This document shows, one piece after another, positions 26,310-35,348 of a stretch of DNA of 64,000 nt. Origin of the DNA: Piliocolobus tephrosceles (taxonomy: Eukaryota; Chordata; Mammalia; Primates; Cercopithecidae); the NCBI RefSeq assembly GCF_002776525.5, contig NW_022327642.1, positions 667,092 to 731,091 on the forward strand, given 5' to 3'. The notes under the pieces are model-generated. The model worked only from the letters and a program-made list of their open reading frames with translations. It was not told where the DNA came from and did not search any database. Numbering within the stretch: the first letter of the stretch is position 1; every line of letters begins with the position of its first letter. The translations under genes were made by a program, and so were the position numbers.

Positions 26310-27215
26310 TAACACTCTAAATAAATGGTATACACATTGCAAAGAAAGAAAACTGACGCTATTTGCAGGTGATACGATTGTGTATATAGAAAACTCATGA
26401 ATTAATAAGTACAACAAAATTGCAGGATACAAGATCGATACACAAAAACAAATTGCATTTCTATATGCTAACAATGAACAGACGGAAATTGAAATTTGAA
26501 AAAACACAATACTATTTATAACTGCTTCAAAGGTAACCTAATATTTAGGCATAAGCCTAATAAAAACATATATAGCATCCTGAAAGTTACAAAATGCTGA
26601 TAAAATAATTTAAAAAAAACAAATAAATGAAGAAACATACCATGTTCACAGATTAAAAGACTCAACAGAAAGATTATCAAGGTCAATTTCCAAATTGATT
26701 TATAGGTATAATATAATATCTACTAAAACTCCAGGAAAGAATTTTGTTTATAAAAAAATTAACTCAAAATAGATCATAAACTTAATTTTAAAATGTAAAA
26801 CTATAAAATATTTAGAAAAAAGCAGAGAAAATCTTCGAGTCTTGGGACTAGGAAGAGTTCTTAGACTTCACACCAATAGCATGATTCATAAAATAAAAAA
26901 TTTCTAAATTGGAGCATATCAGGATGAAAAAGTTTTGTTTTGCAAAAGTCCCTGTAAAAAGGATGAAAAGACAGCTTCCAGACTAGGAGAAAGTATTTGC
27001 AAACAACATATGTGACACAGGGCAATTATTTAGAATATATAAGGAGCTCTCAAAAGTCAACAGTATAAAACAAAACAATAAAAATAAAATGGGCAAAAGG
27101 ATAACACATTTTACTGAAGAGTATATGCAGATGGCAAATACGAGCATAAAAATATGTTCAACAAAATTAGCCATTAGAGGAATGCAAATTAAAACCACAA
27201 TGAAATATCACTACT
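26310..27215 (+). mobile_element. L1 ORF2 fragment
   Basis: Co-linear with L1 ORF2 from the reverse transcriptase active-site region to the C-terminal part (AAATTAGCCATTAGAGGAAT). Multiple stops and indels; the catalytic Asp-Asp pair reads Gly-Asp here. Truncated at both ends, no A-tail. Confidence 0.85.
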
Positions 27216-27239
27216 GTCAAAGAAAAAGCTGTCAAAGCT

Positions 27240-27605
27240 GGAAGGACACTAGTTAAAGTGGAGATCAATTTGTACAGAGGTCACCAGGCATTTTAAAGAA
27301 AGAATGAAGGAATGCAGGGCTGGTGAGCAGAGACTCAGTAAAGTCAGGGAACTAGAAAAATTTCAAAAATTGGAAGGGGGGTTGCTCCATGTTAAATCCA
27401 TTTGAGTTTGTTACTGGTGCTTATAGAAAGCAGGCTCCTACCCTCCCACAGAGACTGAACCATAAATCAGGCCCTCAGCAAGCACTGAATTTACTGGCTC
27501 CTTTACTTTGGATTCTCCACCCTTCAGAACTGTGAGAAATGAATTTGTTGTTATAAGACACCGAGTTTATGGTAATTTTATAGTAGTTTGAATAGACTAA
27601 TAGAG
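27240..27605 (+). mobile_element. MLT1-type LTR fragment
   Basis: The 3' half is diagnostic: CTTCAGAACTGTGAGAAATG, a degenerate AATAAA (AATGAAT), GGTAATTTTATAGTAG and a terminal GACTAATAG. The 5' half is poorly matched. Confidence 0.6.
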
Positions 27606-27789
27606 TATAAATGTCAATTTCCAGTATGTGATTCTATACTATAACACGCAAGATGTTACCTTTGGGGAAAACTAGGTGATATACATAAGGAATCTCTATT
27701 ATTTATCACAACTGCATGTGAATTTATAATTATCTCAAAATAGGATTTTTGTTTGTTTTAATTCACTCTAGGTGCAGTGTAAGGATAGA

Positions 27790-28120
27790 TAGATGGTAAC
27801 GAGGGTGGAATATAGAAGACCTACTGGGTCACTGGCTATGTCTGGGTGTATGCTGTGGGGGAAGTGGTAAACAGGATGACCACCAGGTTTCTTTGTGGGA
27901 CTTCACTGATCAAAAGAGAAAAGAGGGAGTAGATGATTGGAAGAGAGAGATGATGCATTCAAGTTTGATCTTGCTGAGTTTGTTTTCCTTGTAATCAACC
28001 AAACAGAGTATATAAAATGAGAAGAGTAAAGATAAGAATCCCTAAGCAAGGGAGATATGTACAGTGCTCTTCTAGAATTTGTATGCCTACTTCTCATAGA
28101 GCATTTCAATGCACGAAAGA
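27790..28120 (-). mobile_element. Possible L2 fragment
   Basis: GGATGACCACCAGGTTTC and GATCTTGCTGAGTTTG resemble the antisense upstream part of L2. Highly diverged. Confidence 0.4.
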
Positions 28121-28264
28121 AGACTAAAATATCAGTATCATCTGAATATCAGAACAAGGGGATTTTTGTCAGAGGGAAGCGTAAATACAGACAGACATAT
28201 AGCAAATAATGACATTTCAGTCAATGATGGGTCACATACACACAGTGGTTCCATAAGATTATAA

Positions 28265-29127
28265 TGGACTATTGTGAATGGAATTGTGTTCTTGATTTGA
28301 CTCTCAGCTTGGATGTTACTGATGCATAGAAATGCTACTAACTTTTGTACATTGATTTTGTATCCTGAAACTTTGCTGAAGTTGTTCACAGAGACAGGAG
28401 CATTTGGGCAGAGACTATGGGGTTTTCTAGGTATGGAATCATATAGTCTTCAAAGAGAAGTAGTTTAATTTCCTCTCTTTCTATTTAGATCCCTTTTATT
28501 TCTTTCTCTTGTCTCATTGCCGTCGTCGCTGTGGAAAGCAGTCTGGAGATTTCTCAAAGAACTTCAAACAGAACTACTATTCAACGCAGCAATCTCATTA
28601 CTGGTTACATATCTAAAGGAATAGAAACTGTCCTACCATAGAGACACCTGCACATGTATGTTCATCACAGTACTATTCATAATATCAAAGACATGAAACC
28701 AACCTAGATGCCCATCAACAGTGGACTAGATAAAGAAAATGTAGCACATATGTAGTATGGAATATTGTGCAGCCAATAAAAGAAACAAAAAAAACCCAAA
28801 TCATGTCCTTTGCAGCCACATGGATGCAGCTGGAGACCATTATCCTAAGTGAATTAACATAGAAACAGAAAAACAAATACCACATGTTCTCCCTGCAAAG
28901 TGGGAGCTAAACATTGAGCACATACAAACACGAAGAAGGAAACAGTGGACACCGGGGCTAGGTTGAGGGTGGAGGGTAGAAGGAGGGGACTACTGAGTAT
29001 TATGCTGATTACCCGCACGACAAAATTATCTGTACACCAAACCCCTAGAGCACACAACTTACCCATGTAACAAACCTGCACATGGACCCCTTGAACCTAA
29101 AATAAAAGTTGGAAAGGAACAAACAAA
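28265..29127 (+). mobile_element. 5'-inverted (twin-primed) L1 inside the Tigger
   Basis: 28265 to about 28525 is antisense L1 ORF2; about 28529-29127 is the sense L1 3' end (ORF2 end, 3'UTR, A-rich tail). The two blocks meet head to head. A 10-bp duplication AAGATTATAA lies at 28255-28264 and 29128-29137, and the Tigger sequence continues across it, so this was one insertion event. 5' inversion is the known outcome of twin priming. Confidence 0.88.
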
Positions 29128-29614
29128 AAGATTATAAGGGAGTTGAAAAATTCCTGCCACCTAGTAATGCAAAGCCATTGTAATGTCCTTGCCTAATGCA
29201 TTACTCAGGTGTTTGTGAGGATGCTGGTGTGCTGCCAGTCCTGCAAAAGTATAGCACATACAATTATGTACAGTACATAATACTTGATCATGATAATAAA
29301 CAACGATGTTACTGGTTTATATATTTACTATACTTTTAATCATCATTTTTGAGTGTACTCTTTCTACTTACAAAAGAAAGCTAACTGTTAAACAGCCTGA
29401 AGCAGGCTCTTTCAAGAGGTATTCCAGAAGAAGGCATTGGTATGATAGGAGATGAAAGTTCCACGCGTGTTACTGTCCCTGCAGACAGAATGAAAAACAT
29501 TCAGTAGGAAAAAAGCAATACTGATAATCCTGCCCCTGTATAGGTCTGTGCTAATGCAATTGTGTCCCAGTTTTTAACAAAACATTTAAAAAGTTTTTAA
29601 AAAGTACAAAAATA

Positions 29615-29865
29615 CCCAGCACTTTGGGAGGCCAAGGCGGGCAGATCACGAGGTCAAGATGGAGATCTTTCTGGCTAACATGGTGAAACCCCGTCTCTAC
29701 TGAAAATACAAAAAAATTAGCCAGCTGTGGTGGCGGGCGCCTGAGTCCCAGCTACTTGGGAGGCTGAGGCAGGAGAATGGCCTGAACCCCAGAGGCGGAG
29801 CTTGCAGTGATCTGAGATCAAGCCACTGCACTCCAGCCTGGGTGACACTCTGTCTCAAAAAAAAA
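29615..29865 (+). mobile_element. 5'-truncated AluY inside the Tigger
   Basis: Begins at CCCAGCACTTTGGG, so about 30 bases of the Alu head are missing. Perfect 16-bp duplication AAAAAGTACAAAAATA at 29599-29614 and 29866-29881. Confidence 0.93.
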
Positions 29866-30611
29866 AAAAAGTACAAAAATAGAAAAAAAAACAGAATAAG
29901 AGTTGCAGAATAAGAATATAAAGAAAATATTTTTGTACAGCTGTATAATGTGTTGTGTTTTAAGCTAAGTTTTATTACAAAAGAGTCAACAATTTACAAA
30001 TTGAAGTTTTTAAAGTAAAAAAAGTTATAGTAAGTTAAGGTTAATTTAATACTGAAGGAAGAATACGATTTTAAAAATAAATTTAGTATAGTCTAAATAC
30101 ACAGTGTTTATAAAGTCTACGGAAGTGTACAGTAATGTCCTATACCTTCACATTCATTCACCACTTACTCACTGACTCACCCAGAGAAACTTCCAGTTCC
30201 GTAAGCTCCATTCATAGTAAGTGCCAAATAAAAGTGTACCGTTCTTAAAAATCTTTTATACTGTATTTTTACTGCAACTTTTCTGTGTACAGATATGTTT
30301 AGAGATTCAAATACCTGCCACTGTGTTACAAATTGCTTACTTATTCAGTACAGTAACATGATGTACAGGTTTGTAGTCTAAGAGCAAGAGGCTGTACCAT
30401 ACAGCATAGGTGCGTAGTAGGCTATACCACCTAAGTTTGTGTAAGTACACTCTATGATATTCAGACAGTGATGAAATCTCCTAAAGACAAATTTCTCAGA
30501 ACATATCCCTGTCATTAAGCAACACATAACTATGCAAAAGTATCTAAGGGAATTCCAAATACGGGCTGGATAAAATGAATTGCATTAGCATTATGCATTA
30601 CAATAAGAAAG

Positions 30612-30842
30612 AACCAATATTGAGTACAATCCATGTGCTAAGTATTTCACTGGTGTTCAGAAGTATGATCCTGTTTCATCTTCACAACAGGCCTGAGAAG
30701 TTAAATTTCATTATCTACAATTTCTAATTATAGAAGGTAAATAATTTGCCAAATGAAACGAAGCCAGTAAGTAATTTCTTAAGCAAGATTTTGAATTTAG
30801 ATGTGTTCAAGTTCTCAGCCCACATTCTTTCCACTATATCAA
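30612..30842 (-). mobile_element. MIR SINE
   Basis: Antisense MIR: CATCTTCACAACAGGCCTG, TAATTTGCCAAATGAAAC, CAGCCCACATTCTTTCCACT. Confidence 0.8.
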
Positions 30843-31949
30843 GAAGCTTGCTGAAGATGGGGGAGGGCAGATCCCAATACCTTCTTAAAAACTGTACATA
30901 TTATGTTCTTGCTTCCCTGGGGCTTTTGTGAGGTTAAACTCCTACTTTTTCATTTGTAAGTATTCAGTTTCCTACACAGTTTTAAAGGCTGTATTTAGGT
31001 TCCTCGCCCCGTCTTTACAGGAAAGCATGCCATTATTGGCATTGATTAAATATTCATGGCTCTCCACCCTCTGGATTCAATGCCCAGCATCTGTCATAGT
31101 ACCACCTTACTCTCTGGGCTAAGGAGGGGTTGGTTTTCTTATATTAATTGGTAGTAACCCCTCATTTCCATTTTCCAGGTAACATGTTTGTGTGTTTGTT
31201 TTCAGGTATGCAGGCTACATAGATTGGTTAACAAGCATCTTTCACTTAAACAAATAGATAAAGAGCAAGTGTCTTCAGTTCTATGTCCTCAAACTTACAT
31301 GGTGCATTAGCTCTGACTTCATTACTAAACACAGGATTCCTTAAGTTTCTATTCTGTAAACAAACAAAAAATTACCTTTTTATCGCTACAGAAAATCCTG
31401 TACATGATAAGGATATTTTAAATTCTCTGATTATTCTCTACACTCATTTTTCAGTTTATGTATTTTCTTTGACATATCCCATTTCAAATTTTCAAGGTTG
31501 ACACATCATGCCTATGATCTCTAGGGCTTAAAAGTCAATTTCTGTACAGTACAACACACAGTTCACTTATTTTACAAACCAAGGGCAGTCAAACCAAGCC
31601 ATGAAAAAATAATTTTTAGGTAGAAATTAGGCTACTATTCTTAATCAATATAGACGAAGCCTCACTATTGCCAAAGATCTTAATTACTATGATGATGATG
31701 ATTCAGTAATCTAGATTTAATTTTCAAAGGAATTTCAAAAGGAAACTCTCCACATCTCATCCCACAACTATCCAAATGTAGACTCAAGCCTAAGTATTAA
31801 ATCTCATATAAACACTAAAAAGGTGGGTGGCAGCGAAGGGGTTTGAGGCTGTTTATGTGATGTGAGTCTCTGTTGGATCAGTTAATTTTGATTCTTCACC
31901 TTCCTGAAGCATCCAAACCTTAGGTGCAGATTTAACTTCTCGCCATCCA
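30843..31949. other. Repeat-free flank upstream of the KCND2 promoter
   Basis: No gene and no recognised mobile element. The CTCF-type motif lies at its downstream end. It could hold distal promoter elements. Confidence 0.5.
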
Positions 31950-31962
31950 CGCCATCTAGTGG
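31950..31962 (-). promoter_or_regulatory. CTCF-type binding motif
   Basis: On the - strand the sequence reads CCACTAGATGGCG, a full match to the core CTCF consensus CCASYAGRKGGCR. It lies about 400 bp upstream of the CpG island, in repeat-free DNA, so it is not carried by a known retroelement. The motif points away from the gene. Confidence 0.65.
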
Positions 31963-32006
31963 CTGTATATGTTATGTTTGGTTTTAAGGATGATTCCTAA
32001 TGACTC

Positions 32007-32016
32007 GGGGGCGGGG
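32007..32016 (+). promoter_or_regulatory. GC box (Sp/KLF-type)
   Basis: GGGGGCGGGG sits in an isolated CpG-containing patch about 350 bp before the main island, directly after an AP-1-like TGACTCG at 32001. It is a motif match only. Confidence 0.45.
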
Positions 32017-32117
32017 TACGCGAAAAACAAAACGGTTGGTCGCGACAATTTTCCTGTGTCTCTCCACCTCAGTTACCCCTCATGCGAACACCTTTAACTA
32101 CTTGAACTATTTTAAAT

Positions 32118-32135
32118 ATGCGCAGTGATGCGCAG
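32118..32135 (+). promoter_or_regulatory. Paired NRF1-like sites
   Basis: ATGCGCAGTGATGCGCAG holds two TGCGCA half-sites exactly ten bases apart, one helical turn. NRF1 normally binds a palindrome with directly abutting half-sites, so this spacing is atypical. The location at the island edge fits an NRF1-type promoter element. Confidence 0.4.
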
Positions 32136-32177
32136 AGAGGATGAAGGGGACGCAAACTTTCAGAGACGCACGCCCCT

Positions 32178-32188
32178 TGACGATGACA
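32178..32188 (+). promoter_or_regulatory. CRE-like element
   Basis: TGACGATGACA contains a CRE half-site (TGACG) and a second TGACA. Activity-dependent regulation would be plausible for this gene but is not shown by sequence. Confidence 0.25.
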
Positions 32189-32796
32189 TTTAGAAAAGGG
32201 CTCCACATCCCTCTGTTATTCTAAAGGACGGGAAAAGGAGTTGTGTCAAGACCTCCACCGAGGAGACTCTCTGATTTTTTGGCAAGTTGGACAGATGGCA
32301 TATTAATCCCTGCAACGTTTAACAATCTGGTTTGGAAAATAAATAAAAAGAGAAAGAGGAAATGCACTTAAAAATTCCGCGTCGGGGCTTTGCAGGTCTT
32401 GCCTTCCAGTCGCCCCCAGACGACTACCAATTCCTGCGCATTCCGCTCCGCTCACCCTCCTTCCCAGCTTCTCTCGCTCTCTTTCCCCCCATTTTCCCAC
32501 GCTCGCCTTGAACCGGGACTCGGGAGGCAGAAGCAAGGAACGGGTCCCCTTTCTCCTCTCCTCCACCAAACCACCGCAGCCCAGCGCGTGAAGCTTCCCT
32601 TTGTTCATCCAAGGCTCGCTTTCCTCCCCGGCAGATCCACCTGGATGCTCTCCCTCGGTGACATTTTGCGCCGGGGCTGGTGGGTGGCTGGGGTGGAGCG
32701 AGAGGAGCCCGAGGGGGCGGGGGCGGAGAAAGGTCAAGCCGAGGGAAAGGCAGGAGACGCCTTTCCTAACCTGCGTGGCGGGGCGTGCGCGCGGTT

Positions 32797-32827
32797 ATTT
32801 ATTTATTTTCTCCTTATTTATTGATTG
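32797..32827. promoter_or_regulatory. AT-rich patch inside the CpG island
   Basis: A run of TTATT/TTTATT units interrupts the GC-rich island. It could be a TATA-like or forkhead-type element, or a nucleosome-excluding stretch. It contrasts sharply with the C-rich tract 130 bp downstream. No function is demonstrated. Confidence 0.35.
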
Positions 32828-32954
32828 CACTAGCAGAGCAGCGCGGGGAGCCCGGGGAGATGCAGGACCACCCACTGGCGGGGAAGCAGCTAGCAGCCCT
32901 CCCGCGCCCCCGCGCTGCCGAGCGCCTTCTGCCTCCGCTCTCGGACCAGAGCCC

Positions 32955-33047
32955 GTGCGGGCCCCGGCCCCGGCCCCGCCCCCGCCGCGCCGCCCCCGCC
33001 CGCCCGGCCGCCCCCCGCCCCCCCGCCGCCCCCGCCCCGCCCCGAGC
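32955..33047. promoter_or_regulatory. C-rich tract with overlapping GC boxes and G-quadruplex potential
   Basis: More than ten runs of three to seven C on the + strand, separated by one or two G, give clustered Sp/KLF-type GC boxes. On the - strand the many G-runs meet the G3+N1-7 pattern for a G-quadruplex, and the + strand could form an i-motif. It lies about 1.2 kb upstream of the coding ATG. Confidence 0.6.
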
Positions 33048-33175
33048 ACGCGTGGTCCCCGCGACAGTGGCCCCGCAGTAAGTTGGCAGGAGCGAGTCCC
33101 CTCCGTTCTCGCCTCCCCCGCACCTTTTGAACTTGTTGCTGCTGCTCTGCTCGCCTGCGCCTGGCTTTTGGAAGG

Positions 33176-33229
33176 TGAAAAGGAGGAGGGAGGAACGGAG
33201 GGATGGGGGAAGGGGGAGAAGAGCTCGCT
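33176..33229 (+). other. Polypurine tract in promoter
   Basis: An A/G-rich stretch (GGAGGAGGGAGG, then GGGGGAAGGGGGAGAAGAG) with few pyrimidines lies between the C-rich tract and the presumed leader. Such tracts can bind MAZ/Sp-type factors or form triplex DNA. Function is inferred only. Confidence 0.35.
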
Positions 33230-33241
33230 TGAGCTTTATTT

Positions 33242-33490
33242 ATGCTCCCTCGGCGCATCGGATTCGGCTGCTCGCGAGCTGCTTTCTCTCCTCTTCCCTT
33301 TCCGGGTGCACGGCGAGGAGAAAGTCTCTATGCAACTCAGCCCCGGCGCGCGCTTGGCCAGGTATGTACTGCGGGCGCGGCGCGTTCTGCGCGGAAGCAG
33401 ATGCTGCTGCCGCCACGGCGGCGGCGGCTGCCAGCTCCTGGGCTCTGTAACTGTCACACTGCACCTGAGCTGAACTTGAAAAGAGAGTGA
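33242..33490 (+). other. Possible longer upstream ORF, 82 codons
   Basis: ATG at 33242 lies within TTTATTTATGC, an AT-rich patch that could itself be part of a weak core promoter. The frame runs 82 codons and shares its stop with the ATG at 33401. Whether it is transcribed is unknown. There are no recognisable domains, and the Arg/Ala-rich composition is that of a CpG island. Confidence 0.25.
33330..33473 (+). other. Upstream ORF, 47 codons, in the promoter-proximal leader
   Basis: ATG at 33330 opens a 47-residue Arg/Cys/Gly-rich reading frame ending well before the KCND2 start. Two further upstream ATGs at 33364 (28 codons, ends 33450) and 33401 (29 codons, ends 33490) lie in the other two frames. 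They matter only if transcription starts upstream of them. No product is recognised, and they are more likely translation-dampening elements or incidental GC-rich ORFs than proteins. Confidence 0.4.
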
Positions 33491-34227
33491 AGGGGCGACT
33501 GGGCGAACGCTTTTGGCAGACACAGAGGGTGTTTGTAGACGTGGGGGAGGAGGATCTGTATTAACGCCCCCCACCGTACCCACTGCACATCACCTCCGTC
33601 TCTGCAAATACCGCCCGAGGAGTAGAGGCAGCAGCAGCTGGACCCCCAAAGGGAGACGTGGGGCAGCGGCTGTGACCGTATCTCGTGAGCTACAACAACA
33701 GGTCGCCTTGTTGAGACTCCTTTGGCGGGAAGGGCTACTTGGAAAGGAAGGTTTGAAAGAGTGAGAAGGGTAGGTGGAAGGATTCCCTAATTCGTCGAAA
33801 TAATTCTATTGGGTGACTCTCGTTCGTCTTCTCTATCCTACACTCCACATACTGACCCCATATTATCCAGACTGTGCCAGGGGAGAAATCAAAGACACCT
33901 GTTTGAAGAAACGGCTGCACCTGTGTGCTTATTTGTGCCAGAGGGTGGCCTGGCCCACCTGCTGGAAGAGGTTTGACTAGGTTCTGTTGGGGGTGATTGT
34001 TAGGACGTTGTATTTTGTTGTCATTACTCCAAACACCTGTCTTGGAGGGAAACTTGCCCTTCTGAGAACAGTGACTTTACCAGAAGCCCTATCTTGGAAT
34101 AAGAGTGACACCTCTGGACCACGTTTCTCACTAGTACTTTGCTTGACGGAGGAAGTGGGTGAGTTGTGGCTGCTTCGGTTGACCCATTGTAGACGCCTCG
34201 TCACCCTTCCTTCCATTTCAAGGAGCC
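33404..34227 (+). other. Presumed KCND2 5' leader, 824 nt without an ATG
   Basis: Read base by base, the stretch between the ATG at 33401 and the coding ATG at 34228 contains no ATG on the + strand, although base composition is balanced. This fits a long, unspliced 5' untranslated leader in which upstream starts are selected against. It begins in the CpG island and runs directly into the coding exon; I see no compelling intron in it. The real transcription start cannot be read from sequence; a leader of roughly 0.8-1 kb is inferred. Confidence 0.7.
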
Positions 34228-35342
34228 ATGGCGGCGGGGGTAGCAGCGTGGCTGCCTTTTGCAAGGGCAGCGGCCATCGGGTGGATGCCTGTGGCCTCGG
34301 GGCCTATGCCGGCTCCCCCGAGGCAGGAAAGGAAAAGGACCCAAGATGCTCTCATTGTGCTGAATGTGAGTGGAACCCGCTTCCAGACGTGGCAGGACAC
34401 CCTGGAACGTTACCCAGACACTCTACTGGGCAGTTCTGAGAGGGACTTTTTCTACCACCCAGAGACTCAGCAGTATTTCTTTGACCGTGACCCAGACATC
34501 TTCCGCCACATCCTGAATTTCTACCGTACTGGGAAGCTCCACTATCCTCGCCACGAGTGCATCTCTGCTTACGATGAAGAACTGGCCTTCTTTGGGCTCA
34601 TCCCGGAAATCATCGGCGACTGCTGTTATGAGGAGTACAAGGATCGCAGGCGGGAGAACGCCGAGCGCCTGCAGGACGACGCGGATACCGACACCACTGG
34701 AGAGAGCGCCTTGCCCACTATGACTGCAAGGCAGAGGGTCTGGCGGGCCTTCGAGAACCCCCACACCAGCACGATGGCCCTGGTGTTCTACTATGTCACG
34801 GGATTTTTCATTGCCGTCTCTGTCATTGCGAATGTGGTGGAAACAGTGCCCTGCGGATCAAGCCCAGGTCACATTAAAGAACTGCCCTGTGGAGAGCGGT
34901 ATGCGGTGGCCTTCTTCTGCTTGGACACGGCCTGCGTCATGATCTTCACAGTTGAGTATTTGCTTCGCCTGGCTGCAGCGCCCAGTCGTTACCGTTTTGT
35001 GCGTAGTGTCATGAGTATCATCGACGTGGTGGCCATCCTACCTTATTACATTGGACTGGTGATGACAGACAATGAGGACGTGAGCGGAGCCTTTGTCACG
35101 CTCCGAGTCTTCCGGGTGTTCAGGATCTTTAAATTTTCCCGCCACTCTCAAGGCCTGCGCATCCTGGGGTATACACTGAAGAGTTGTGCCTCAGAATTGG
35201 GCTTCTTGCTTTTCTCGCTTACCATGGCTATCATCATCTTCGCTACAGTTATGTTCTACGCAGAGAAGGGGTCTTCGGCCAGCAAGTTCACCAGCATCCC
35301 TGCAGCATTCTGGTATACCATCGTCACCATGACAACACTAGG
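34228..35342 (+). CDS. KCND2: KCND2 first coding exon: Kv4.2 potassium channel, residues 1-372 (partial)
   Basis: Kv4.2 is the pore-forming subunit of the somatodendritic A-type K+ current and works as a plasma-membrane tetramer with KChIP and DPP partners. Visible in order: the hydrophobic KChIP-binding N-terminus (1-23); a basic stretch with Thr38, a known PKA site; the T1 domain (about 41-140) with the Zn motif HX5CX20CC at H105, C111, C132, C133; S1 about 184-206; S2 about 227-248; S3 about 259-279; S4 with R293, R296, R299, K302, R305; S5 about 322-343; pore helix and the start of the filter (T370, L371, G372). The segment GPMPAPPRQERKR (25-37) separates Kv4.2 from Kv4.3. The start ATG has a good context (GAGCCATGG) and gives the conserved MAAGVAAWLPFARAAA N-terminus. 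The family protein is about 630 residues, so about 59% is here. The reading frame is intact with no frameshift. The exon ends after two bases of the Gly372 codon. Confidence 0.97.
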
Positions 35343-35348
35343 GTAGGT
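35343..35348 (+). other. Splice donor of KCND2 exon 1
   Basis: AGG|GTAGGT fits the consensus donor and is placed exactly where Kv4 genes interrupt the selectivity-filter codon. The intron begins in phase 2 (two bases of the Gly372 codon precede it). The only alternative GT, four bases later, would add an in-frame TAG to the exon, so it is rejected. Retention of this intron would end the protein at residue 372, without the filter GYG, S6 and C-terminus. Confidence 0.93.

Larger units (their letters stand above)
28192..30532 (+). mobile_element. Tigger3/4-like DNA transposon with nested L1 and Alu
   Basis: Terminal inverted repeats are recognisable but diverged: CAGACATATAGC at the left, AAGCAACACATAAC at the right. 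Between them lies an internally deleted Tigger: the C-terminal end of a decayed transposase frame (about 29420-29545, reading +) and a long AT-rich 3' region. Two later insertions sit inside: an inverted L1 (28265-29127) and an AluY (29615-29865). Excluding these, about 1.2 kb of Tigger remains. The exact subfamily is uncertain. Confidence 0.82.
32370..33700. promoter_or_regulatory. KCND2: CpG island / promoter region of KCND2
   Basis: Dense CpG and high G+C begin abruptly at about 32.37 kb in otherwise AT-rich DNA and fade by about 33.7 kb, just upstream of the coding exon. The island holds several GC boxes (for example GGGGGCGGGGGCGG near 32714) and no canonical TATA box at a clear position. 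This is typical of a neuronal-gene CpG-island promoter with dispersed starts. Boundaries are judged by eye. Confidence 0.85.

Noticed and set aside
32601..33473. Long open frame of about 290 codons through the CpG island on the + strand
   Set aside because: It has no ATG start, and its Pro/Arg/Ala-rich content is what GC-rich DNA gives in any frame. Several overlapping frames on both strands are open in the same interval.
33987..34439. Open frame of about 150 codons overlapping the KCND2 start
   Set aside because: It lacks an ATG start and lies in another frame than the clearly recognisable Kv4.2 coding sequence.
34678..34720. Possible species-specific residue at Kv4.2 position 157 (Thr in the T1-S1 linker)
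   Set aside because: I recall a different residue in some mammalian Kv4.2 sequences but am not certain. Without an alignment it cannot be called a substitution.
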